32,682 nucleotides of DNA from an uncultured Clostridium sp. (GTDB taxonomy: Bacteria > Bacillota > Clostridia > Clostridiales > Clostridiaceae). Under the pieces are notes generated by a model, which did no database searches, was not told the origin of the DNA, and saw only the letters and a program-made list of their open reading frames with translations. The number at the start of each line of letters is the position of its first letter. Position 1 is the first letter of the stretch. The stretch covers positions 1-32,682 of the forward strand of contig CACZYK010000014.1 of NCBI GenBank assembly GCA_902785295.1, read 5' to 3'. A program made the translations under genes and the position numbers. This document shows positions 17,764 to 23,396 of this stretch, piece after piece.

Positions 17764-18957
17764 ATGTTTAAAGATTATCACAAATATTTATCTACAAGTC
17801 TTAAAGTGTATCTATTTGTATTACTAATAACATTTATACTAAAATTAGTAGGATTAAATTATTTTGGAATTAATGCAAATGATTTATTGATGAAGATATA
17901 TTTTTATATATCAAAATACACCATAGATTATTTCATACAATATTTTTTGTTATATGTAAACTTTCATTTAATTAAAAGTATAACATTACAAAAATATAAA
18001 ATTGATTTTGAAACAGTTTTAATACCTACAATTAATATAATAATAACAATTTTAATGTTTTTATTTAATTGCCAACAATTTTATCAAATCTTTAATATGT
18101 TGTTATTATTTGTTTATTTTTTAATTAAAAAAGTAAAAATTACTAGAATAATTAAAGTATTTGTTATTAATATTATTATTCAATTTTTAAGTAGTATAGT
18201 AAGAGATTATGATATACAAAATTATAAGATTTTATATAATCTAATAATGAATATAGATTACTATATTATGTTAATAATATGGTACAAAATAGAGAAACAA
18301 GGAGGTGTAGAAAAATGGGTGAATTTCCAGGAAGTTGGTTCTTATTTGCAGATGAAAGCAAACTTAAAGAACTTGCCGATAAAATTGCAGAAAAGCTTGC
18401 ATAGTTTCAAACAACTCGATAAGAAAAGCAAAATAAGTATAAGTCTTTATTTTGCTTTTAGTTTGATATGGAATGTATCAACCGTTTTATTAGTATTATT
18501 TGTAGCAAGAATGAATCATACATTAATTGAATGTATTTTTATATTAACTTCTTTTTGGTTATCTAAAAAAGCATTTGGTAGACCATTTCATTTAAAAAAT
18601 ATGGCACATTGTTTTGTTGTATCTAATATTACATATTATGTATTAAATAGAATAACATTACCATTACATATAAGTATATTTGTGCCAATATTATTAGGTG
18701 TAGGATTATCATATGTAACTTCTAAATTGGTAAAGAAAATGTATAAACCATTATATAGAGGAATGCCAAAAGATTTATTTGATGAAACTATACTTAAAGT
18801 AGAAGATAAAAATAGTTTGAAATATAATATATGTTATGAATATTATATAGAAAAGAAAATGGCTATTAATTTATCAATTAAATATCATTATAGTGAAGCT
18901 GGTATAAGAAAAATATTAAAAATTGTAAATAAAAAGATAAAGGAACTCAATAAATGA
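17764..18957 (+). CDS. Two-part membrane protein: unknown multi-pass half plus AgrB-like half with C-terminal HTH-like segment
   Basis: A 397-residue ORF, apparently two proteins joined. Residues 1-178 contain about five membrane segments and are Ile/Phe/Tyr-rich; I cannot assign them. Residues 179-215 are a hydrophilic linker overlapping a peptide ORF in another frame. Residues 216-330 look like AgrB, the membrane cysteine peptidase that trims AgrD pheromone precursors: His276 and Cys283 in RPFHLKNMAHC keep the H-x6-C spacing of the S. aureus AgrB catalytic pair, inside a similar membrane topology. Residues 340-397 (YRGMPKDLFDE to the end) are cytosolic and basic, with a pattern like a sigma-4/HTH helix pair (LSIKYHYSEAGIRKILKIV). 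The second half could instead begin at ATG 18352, which has no ribosome binding site of its own and might be coupled to the peptide ORF. A strong terminator follows immediately. Confidence 0.6.
   Translation: MFKDYHKYLSTSLKVYLFVLLITFILKLVGLNYFGINANDLLMKIYFYISKYTIDYFIQYFLLYVNFHLIKSITLQKYKIDFETVLIPTINIIITILMFLFNCQQFYQIFNMLLLFVYFLIKKVKITRIIKVFVINIIIQFLSSIVRDYDIQNYKILYNLIMNIDYYIMLIIWYKIEKQGGVEKWVNFQEVGSYLQMKANLKNLPIKLQKSLHSFKQLDKKSKISISLYFAFSLIWNVSTVLLVLFVARMNHTLIECIFILTSFWLSKKAFGRPFHLKNMAHCFVVSNITYYVLNRITLPLHISIFVPILLGVGLSYVTSKLVKKMYKPLYRGMPKDLFDETILKVEDKNSLKYNICYEYYIEKKMAINLSIKYHYSEAGIRKILKIVNKKIKELNK
18315..18404 (+). CDS. Nested 29-aa peptide ORF, candidate AgrD-like precursor
   Basis: An ORF in a different frame inside the membrane-protein gene. 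It has an ideal AAGGAGGTG site 7 bases before ATG 18315 and ends at TAG 18402-18404. The product starts MGEFPGSWFLF and continues as ADESKLKELADKIAEKLA, an amphipathic, charged helix. AgrD precursors have a Cys or Ser followed by four mostly hydrophobic residues, then a charged tail cut off by AgrB. Here Ser7-Trp-Phe-Leu-Phe11 followed by Ala-Asp-Glu fits that plan, giving a possible five-residue lactone ring (some staphylococcal pheromones use Ser). Unlike usual AgrD it lacks a long N-terminal amphipathic leader. It could also be an unrelated small helical protein. Confidence 0.55.
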   Translation: MGEFPGSWFLFADESKLKELADKIAEKLA

Positions 18958-18973
18958 GTTCCTCTTTTTTTTT
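18941..18973 (+). terminator. Rho-independent terminator after the AgrB-like ORF
   Basis: A perfect 9-bp stem (AGGAACTCA 18941-18949, TGAGTTCCT 18955-18963, 5-base loop) followed by C and nine Ts. The upstream arm overlaps the last codons of the AgrB-like ORF. It insulates the lysis and membrane-protein genes from the accessory block that follows. Confidence 0.93.
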
Positions 18974-19042
18974 GCTTTAAAAAGTGTATCAATTAGTATC
19001 TATTTTAATTAGTAATATTAAATTACAAAGGAGGAATAATAG

Positions 19043-19120
19043 ATGAAAAAATCACAAAAAGGCAATGAGCCAATTGTTAGTGTAAATACACATTATCTAT
19101 TATTACTCCTTTTATTTTAG
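19043..19120 (+). CDS. 25-aa hydrophobic-tailed peptide
   Basis: A short ORF with AAAGGAGGA 8 bases upstream of ATG 19043. It has a basic N-terminus (MKKSQKGNEPIVSV) and a run of six leucines at the C-terminus (HYLLLLLLF). Its stop overlaps the ribosome binding site of the next gene, so the two are probably translationally linked. It is too short for a family call; it may be a leader peptide or small membrane peptide. Confidence 0.5.
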   Translation: MKKSQKGNEPIVSVNTHYLLLLLLF

Positions 19121-19128
19121 GAGGAAAT

Positions 19129-19641
19129 ATGTATAACACACAGTATTATAACAATCAAGCTAACCTAGACAGGGTAAACAATCAAATTGCAGAACTAGAA
19201 AGAATCAAGATGCAAATGCAACAACCAATATCGCAGCCAACAAATCTAACACAAAACTTCCAACTAGCACCAACCAATAGAGATTTAATTAAATATGCTA
19301 GTTCAATAGAAGATGTGCAAAAAGAAATGGTAGTAGGGGATACTCCATACTTTAGTAAAGACATGAGTGTGGTATGGATCAAGAACACAAAAGGGGAAAT
19401 AAAAACATATGAACTAAATGAAATAGTTCCAAAAGATGCTAAAGACATACAAATAGAACTATTACAAAATGAAATTAATGAATTAAAGAAAGAGATGAAA
19501 AAGTATGATGAACATATTACAAATGTTGTTGAATCAGAAGATACAACAAATACCAAATGGTATGATGAAACAACTGGAGAACCAATTAAAGAGAATAAGC
19601 CCACAGGCATTCAAAGAATATCAAGAAGCAAAACAAAATAA
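19129..19641 (+). CDS. Accessory protein with Gln/Asn-rich N-terminus and coiled coil
   Basis: A 170-residue protein starting at an ideal TTTAGGAGGAAAT-ATG. Residues 1-60 are Gln/Asn-rich and probably flexible. A folded middle (KEMVVGDTPYFSKDMSVVWI, KGEIKTYELNEIV) follows, then a coiled coil at 105-130. I do not recognise an assigned function. Its last 137 bases overlap the next ORF in another frame. The position after the lysis genes, in a block of similar small proteins, suggests an accessory virion or host-interaction role. Confidence 0.7.
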   Translation: MYNTQYYNNQANLDRVNNQIAELERIKMQMQQPISQPTNLTQNFQLAPTNRDLIKYASSIEDVQKEMVVGDTPYFSKDMSVVWIKNTKGEIKTYELNEIVPKDAKDIQIELLQNEINELKKEMKKYDEHITNVVESEDTTNTKWYDETTGEPIKENKPTGIQRISRSKTK

Positions 19642-19747
19642 AATGGATCCTAATGAATATCTAAACAAAATAACAAGTGGTTTTAATCCACAAATGAAGC
19701 AACAATGGGATTCTATGATGGGTGGTATTAATTCTCAAAAGAATTGA
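19505..19747 (+). CDS. Small Gln/Met-rich protein overlapping the previous gene
   Basis: An 80-residue ORF, two ATGs at 19505 and 19508, running 137 bases in the alternative frame of the preceding gene and 106 bases beyond it. The composition (Q, N, M, K) and the smooth pattern across the boundary (LENQLKRISPQAFKEYQEAK, DPNEYLNKITSGFNPQMKQQ) look like a real, single helical protein. Its ribosome binding site is weak (AAGAG), so it may be made by coupling. An internal start at 19562-19565 is an alternative. Confidence 0.6.
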   Translation: MMNILQMLLNQKIQQIPNGMMKQLENQLKRISPQAFKEYQEAKQNKMDPNEYLNKITSGFNPQMKQQWDSMMGGINSQKN

Positions 19748-19773
19748 TATAAATATTATGAAAGGAGGAATTT

Positions 19774-20661
19774 ATGAACGGAAATTCAACAGGAATAGTT
19801 CCAACAATAGACTTAGCCACTAATAATGGTGGAGGGTTTGCATATCCATATCCAGTAATGGGTGGATTTGGTGGAACAGGATTTGGTGGATTTGGTGGAG
19901 ATTCGGCAATATGGCTAATCGTGCTATTAGCATTGATATGGGGGAACAATGGTAATGGCAATGGATTCTTCGGTGGTAATGGTGGATTCGATAACGGATA
20001 TGCTTGGTTAAGTAATGGACAAAAAGACATTATGAGTCAAACAAGTGATGGATTTAATTCATTACATTTAAGCAATAACATTGAGGGAATAAGAGATTCA
20101 GTAAATAGTTTATCAAATCAACTTTGTTCATGCTGTGGTGATATAACAAGTGCTATTAATACTACTGCATATAATGCTGAAATAGCAGCAGCTAATAGAC
20201 AAATGGCAAATATGAATCAAAACTTTGCATTAAGCCAACAATTAGCAAATTGTTGTTGTGAAAATAGATTAGCAACAGCTAACCTAACAGCAACTGTACT
20301 TGCAGAAAATTGTGCTGATAGAGCAGCATTAGCTGATTCAACTCAAAGAATTATTACAAATGCAACTGATAATACAAGAGCTGTGTTAGACAAACTTTGT
20401 CAATTAGAACTAGATCAAAAGAATGAAAAAATTGTAGATTTACAAAGAGAAGTCTTAATGAAAGATTTAGCTGCAAGTCAAGTAGCACAAACAGCAGAAT
20501 TAAGAGCTAACAATGCTACAACTGCTAATCAATTAATAGCTGAACTTCGTGCATGCCCAATCCCAGCTCAAGCAGTATATGGAAATACACCTGTATTTCA
20601 ATGCCAACCAAGTTATGGTTGTGGTTGCAATGGAAACTTCGCAACAAATCAATTATTTTAA
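19774..20661 (+). CDS. Gly-rich, single-membrane-segment accessory protein with Cys clusters
   Basis: A 295-residue protein with AAAGGAGGAA before ATG 19774. Residues 20-45 and 57-75 are Gly/Phe/Asn-rich and flank one strong hydrophobic segment (SAIWLIVLLALIWG, about 44-57). The rest (about 80-260) is an Ala/Asn/Gln-rich helical region with Cys pairs (CSCCG, NCCCE), and the end is again Cys/Gly-rich (YGCGCNGN). This architecture is familiar from phages of gut Bacillota, but I know of no assigned function. It may be membrane- or virion-associated. Confidence 0.75.
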   Translation: MNGNSTGIVPTIDLATNNGGGFAYPYPVMGGFGGTGFGGFGGDSAIWLIVLLALIWGNNGNGNGFFGGNGGFDNGYAWLSNGQKDIMSQTSDGFNSLHLSNNIEGIRDSVNSLSNQLCSCCGDITSAINTTAYNAEIAAANRQMANMNQNFALSQQLANCCCENRLATANLTATVLAENCADRAALADSTQRIITNATDNTRAVLDKLCQLELDQKNEKIVDLQREVLMKDLAASQVAQTAELRANNATTANQLIAELRACPIPAQAVYGNTPVFQCQPSYGCGCNGNFATNQLF

Positions 20662-20741
20662 TAGCATAAAGTAGATCACTACTAACCTGATTACAGGAAC
20701 TTGCAATTATAAGTCGAATTTTAATAAAAAAGCGACTCATG

Positions 20742-20770
20742 GAGAATAAGCAAGTCTTATTCTCTTTTTT
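20742..20770 (+). terminator. Rho-independent terminator in the 20662-20786 gap
   Basis: A perfect 9-bp stem (GAGAATAAG 20742-20750, CTTATTCTC 20756-20764, 5-base loop) followed by six Ts. It separates the Gly-rich protein gene from the next gene. An apparent longer ORF from ATG 20739 would start inside this hairpin, which is why the start at 20787 was chosen for the next gene. Confidence 0.92.
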
Positions 20771-20786
20771 AGAAAGGAGAAACATA

Positions 20787-21260
20787 ATGATACAAACAAT
20801 AATAAATGAACCAACACCATTAGTAAGTAATAAAAGCCCTATAGTATTTGATGATACAGATATAAGAACAAGATGTGCATTTTGTTGCAATGGGGGATGG
20901 CTTGACTATCAAGATGGCAATCCTATATTCAAAATATTTGGTAACGGATACACAGGATACTATAATGTGAACTTTAGTGCCAGTGTAAGCTCAGCAACAG
21001 CAGGAGTGGTGGCAATTGGACTATACGAAGATGGAATACTAATACCAGATACAGTAAGAGCAGTAACACTAGCAGCAGCAGATGACTATGAAACAATTTC
21101 ATTCAATAAAAAGTTGAGAATTTGTCCTCGTGGAACATCTAGCATAACAGTAGCAAGTGTTCCAGCAGTTCCAACTCCATCGACACCAGCAACTCCAATT
21201 GAAACTGAAATACCTATTATTACTAATGCAACATTTAACATATCAAGAAGTAATAGTTAA
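20787..21260 (+). CDS. Probable beta-sandwich (jelly-roll-like) accessory protein
   Basis: A 157-residue protein with AAAGGAG before ATG 20787. After a short N-terminal part with Cys residues (CAFCCNGGWLDY) it shows an all-beta region: FKIFGNGYTGYYNVNFSASV, VVAIGLYEDGILIPDT and a long strand before ICPRG. This resembles C1q/TNF/BclA-type jelly rolls used in surface or virion decoration. A Pro/Thr-rich loop (VPAVPTPSTPATPIETE) interrupts the fold near the C-terminus. The fold is inferred from pattern only. Confidence 0.65.
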   Translation: MIQTIINEPTPLVSNKSPIVFDDTDIRTRCAFCCNGGWLDYQDGNPIFKIFGNGYTGYYNVNFSASVSSATAGVVAIGLYEDGILIPDTVRAVTLAAADDYETISFNKKLRICPRGTSSITVASVPAVPTPSTPATPIETEIPIITNATFNISRSNS

Positions 21261-21451
21261 TGAATAATATATATGACAAATTAGGTTTATTATTACAAGC
21301 CCTAAGTTTGCAAATATTATTTCAAGATTACAATAACAAAGATTTAATGGAAGAATTACAAAAACAAGATAAAGAATACTTTGAAAAAATAATAATTCAA
21401 AATGAAGAAATACTTAACCTTTTAAGGAAGGAGGTAAATAATGGAAAATAG
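21260..21451 (+). CDS. Small helical protein of unknown function
   Basis: A 63-residue, highly charged helical protein (LQKQDKEYFEKIIIQNEEIL). It starts one base within the previous stop (TAATG) and overlaps the next gene by 11 bases, so it is translationally coupled on both sides. No family recognised. Confidence 0.65.
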   Translation: MNNIYDKLGLLLQALSLQILFQDYNNKDLMEELQKQDKEYFEKIIIQNEEILNLLRKEVNNGK

Positions 21452-21917
21452 AGTTACAGAAAAGATGACTGAAAGTATTAACAAAATACTAGATGAAGGA
21501 TTAAATACACAAAATGTAGAACTTTTATATAAACTGGTAGATATATACAAAGATGTAAAGGAGGTAAAAAGCATGAATCAAGGAGAATATGGAAGAAGGG
21601 CAGGATATGACTCTTACGGTAGAGAAATGTATAGAAACTATGGTGATGGATCATACGAAGAATACGGTAGAGGTAGATACGGTAGACAAGGATATGATAC
21701 AAAATACAGGGGTGAAGATGAACTAGATAGAATGGCTGGAGAATATGGAAGATATCAAGAAACTAGAAATAGATACGGACATGGAGAAGAATCAGAAAAG
21801 TCATTCCACTATATGATAAAATCACTAGAAGATTTTATAAAAGTATTATATGAAGAAGCCGAAACACCACAACAAAAGCAAGAGTTAATGACAGCACTTC
21901 AAAACTCAATGAGATAA
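21441..21917 (+). CDS. Tyr/Gly/Arg-rich accessory protein with internal strong start
   Basis: A 158-residue protein beginning at ATG 21441 after AAGGAGG. Residues 1-44 form a helical domain (LNTQNVELLYKLVDIYKDVK). Residues 45-115 are a low-complexity Tyr/Gly/Arg repeat region (YGRGRYGRQGYD), and the C-terminal 45 residues are helical again (YMIKSLEDFIKVLYEEAETP). A perfect AAAGGAGGT site lies 6 bases before an in-frame ATG at 21573, which could give a second, 114-residue form. This type is common in gut phages; function unknown. Tyr/Arg-rich stretches can drive condensation or bind nucleic acid, which is speculation. Confidence 0.72.
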   Translation: MENRVTEKMTESINKILDEGLNTQNVELLYKLVDIYKDVKEVKSMNQGEYGRRAGYDSYGREMYRNYGDGSYEEYGRGRYGRQGYDTKYRGEDELDRMAGEYGRYQETRNRYGHGEESEKSFHYMIKSLEDFIKVLYEEAETPQQKQELMTALQNSMR

Positions 21918-22273
21918 TGTATGATTTTTACAATGCGAATCCGTTGGGATTAAATGAAGATGACTGTGTAATTAGGGCAATATCGTGTGCAACAAATAGA
22001 AGCTGGGATGCAGTTTATGATGAACTGAGCGACCTTGCACAGGCAAAAGGAACACTACTTGATAAGAAAGACTTCGTTAGGGGCTATTTAAACACCCATT
22101 TTAGGCGAGTTTATGATTTCCCCTATAAAGTATACCAAGTGGCACAAAAATACAAAAATAACACGGTTATTTGTGCTTTATTCAACCATTTGGTATGTAT
22201 AAAGAACGGAAGAATACTAGATACATTTGATTGTAGCGATAGAGTAGTGGAAGATTTATGGATAGTAAAATAA
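21917..22273 (+). CDS. Papain-like cysteine peptidase-fold protein
   Basis: A 118-residue protein. Cys17 in EDDCVIRAIS at the start of a helix, His91 in FNHLVCIKNGRI, and Asp102 or Asp105 (LDTFDC) suggest the Cys-His-Asp order of small papain-fold enzymes. It might cut or transfer on a protein or peptide substrate, in the virion or in the host. The catalytic call is inferred from the motif order. It is the last gene before the bidirectional terminator and overlaps the previous stop by one base. Confidence 0.6.
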   Translation: MYDFYNANPLGLNEDDCVIRAISCATNRSWDAVYDELSDLAQAKGTLLDKKDFVRGYLNTHFRRVYDFPYKVYQVAQKYKNNTVICALFNHLVCIKNGRILDTFDCSDRVVEDLWIVK

Positions 22274-22299
22274 AAAAAGAACTTTAATTAGTTCTTTTT
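22274..22299. terminator. Bidirectional terminator between convergent genes
   Basis: A 10-bp perfect inverted repeat (AAAAAGAACT 22274-22283, AGTTCTTTTT 22290-22299, 6-base loop). It lies directly after the + strand gene ending at 22273 and touches the stop of the minus-strand gene at 22298. Because both arms have A/T runs it can end transcripts from either side. Confidence 0.9.
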
Positions 22300-22600
22300 A
22301 AATATAATTTTTATGAAAAATAGACAGGAAATCAACATCAGGATAGACTTCCTTAAACTTTAACTGACACATTTGCTTCAATAGATCATCAAGTGCTGGA
22401 ACATTATGTACACCGTCAGAACCAGTATGATGATTAAAGCATAAGGGAACACAGCAACCCCACTTCATAGAGTTAACACGGTTTTTGCCAAAGTATATCT
22501 CATGAATCGAATGTTTGGTTGATCCACAAATAAAGCAATGGCTTAGATCATCAGTTAGAATAGAGAATCTCATCTTCTCAAGTCTATGTATTTTACTCAT
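22298..22600 (-). CDS. Zinc-binding HNH-like protein (DUF968/NinG-like pattern)
   Basis: A 100-residue protein and the only convincing gene on the minus strand. It has Cys22-x2-Cys25, HEI at 33-35, and Cys54 with NHH at 56-58 (LCFNHHTGSDGVH), the layout of small zinc/HNH nucleases found near phage recombination genes. The start at 22600 is supported by an AAGGTGG site on the minus strand; a longer frame starting with TTG at 22627 is less likely. It sits between the late and early blocks, diverging from the early promoter. It could be a nuclease or a DNA-binding control protein. Confidence 0.75.
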   Translation of the reverse strand: MSKIHRLEKMRFSILTDDLSHCFICGSTKHSIHEIYFGKNRVNSMKWGCCVPLCFNHHTGSDGVHNVPALDDLLKQMCQLKFKEVYPDVDFLSIFHKNYI

Positions 22601-22642
22601 AAACACCACCTTCACACATAGTGACAAATTGACAAAATTAAG

Positions 22643-22671
22643 TTGATTTTTTGAAAAACCTATAGTACAAT
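22643..22671 (+). promoter_or_regulatory. Early promoter, sigma-A type
   Basis: TTGATT (22643-22648), a 17-base spacer and TACAAT (22666-22671) give a good sigma-A promoter reading into the early region; transcription would begin near 22678. A direct repeat TGACAAAT/TGACAAAA (22622-22637) lies just upstream and also in front of the divergent minus-strand gene, so it could be an operator. That role is inferred. Confidence 0.65.
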
Positions 22672-22782
22672 GGATTTAGTAGGTTAGAGAAAAACCTAAA
22701 AAATCAATGTATGCAACAAAAAGTTGCTATTCTGAAGTCCTAGAAGTAGTTCCGATAATATATGTTATGTATAATAGGATAT

Positions 22783-22808
22783 AAACTAGGATAAAACCTA
22801 GTTTTTTT
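22783..22808 (+). terminator. Terminator T1 of the early leader
   Basis: An 8-bp stem (22783-22790 with 22797-22804; core ACTAGG/CCTAGT, 6-base loop) runs into seven Ts. It lies only 110 bases from the early promoter start. Confidence 0.85.
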
Positions 22809-22814
22809 AATAGG

Positions 22815-22842
22815 ATCAGAGTAGCAAATACTCTGATTTTTT
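22815..22842 (+). terminator. Terminator T2 of the early leader
   Basis: A perfect 9-bp stem (ATCAGAGTA 22815-22823, TACTCTGAT 22829-22837, 5-base loop) runs into six Ts. It is seven bases after T1, and no second promoter was seen between T2 and the first early gene at 22890. Confidence 0.92.
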
Positions 22843-22889
22843 ATATCTCAGAACCTACAAAAAGTATATCACAAAGGAGGTGCAAAAAC

Positions 22890-23099
22890 ATGCAAATGTT
22901 CAAAGTGAAATGGGAAAACATCATGACAATAGTGCTACTAGTCGAAACAGTATACACATGGATAGCATACTTCAAATACTCAACTGAAGTAAGAATGCTA
23001 GCCATAGCAACCTTAACAACATTCGCCTTAGTAATAGTACTAATAAGCTACAAAGAAATCAAAGCATTTAGAGAAGATGCAATAAGACAATGGAAATAA
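22890..23099 (+). CDS. Small two-pass membrane protein, first early gene
   Basis: A 69-residue protein with an AAAGGAGG site before ATG 22890. Two hydrophobic segments (IMTIVLLVETVYTWIAY and LAIATLTTFALVIVLISY) are followed by a charged tail (YKEIKAFREDAIRQWK). First early genes of this kind may act on the host membrane or exclude other phages, but no family is recognised. Confidence 0.7.
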   Translation: MQMFKVKWENIMTIVLLVETVYTWIAYFKYSTEVRMLAIATLTTFALVIVLISYKEIKAFREDAIRQWK

Positions 23100-23104
23100 A
23101 AAAA

Positions 23105-23128
23105 GAAAAGTTCATAAGCAAACTTTTC
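23105..23128 (+). promoter_or_regulatory. Intergenic hairpin after the first early gene
   Basis: An 8-bp inverted repeat (GAAAAGTT 23105-23112, AACTTTTC 23121-23128, 8-base loop) in the 90-base gap between two early genes. There is no T run after it, so it is more likely an mRNA-stability element or weak pause than a full terminator. Confidence 0.4.
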
Positions 23129-23189
23129 ATATAAGAATTATATCAAATGAGAATTAAAAAATCAATAGGGGTTTGGTAGAAAGGAATAT

Positions 23190-23396
23190 ATGAAAGAAAG
23201 AGTTTTAAAGTATATTAGGGATTTTGGTTCAATAACAACTTTTGAAGCATTCACCGAATTAGGATGTACAAGACTAAGCGAATACATAAGACAATTAAGA
23301 ATCGAATACCATATCCTGGATGAATGGATATCAACAGTAAATAGATATGGAGAAAAGGTTCAATATAAAAAATACTGGTTGAAAGAAGGAGAATAA
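23190..23396 (+). CDS. Helix-turn-helix protein
   Basis: A 68-residue protein with a winged-helix pattern: VLKYIRDFGSITTFEAFTEL, then CTRLSEYIRQLR as the recognition helix and a beta wing ending in YWLKEGE. Similar small HTH proteins precede replication genes in many Gram-positive phages. It probably binds DNA; whether it regulates or helps replication is not shown. AAAGGAA precedes ATG 23190. It abuts the initiator gene. Confidence 0.75.
   Translation: MKERVLKYIRDFGSITTFEAFTELGCTRLSEYIRQLRIEYHILDEWISTVNRYGEKVQYKKYWLKEGE

Larger units (their letters stand above)
22673..22842 (+). ncRNA. Structured leader or standalone RNA with tandem terminators
   Basis: About 170 bases downstream of the early promoter hold a series of stems and no gene. 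Stem 1 pairs 22680-22685 with 22693-22698, extended by GATTT/AAATC outside. Stem 2 is GCAAC/GTTGC (22713-22717, 22723-22727). A long-range pair TCCTA/TAGGA joins 22738-22742 and 22775-22779. Two terminators follow. The element could be a self-contained phage RNA or an attenuator/antitermination leader controlling the early operon. No known family was recognised. Confidence 0.55.

Noticed and set aside
20739-20786. ATG at 20739 as start of the beta-sandwich gene
   Set aside because: The ATG lies inside a perfect terminator hairpin, and ATG 20787 has an ideal ribosome binding site.
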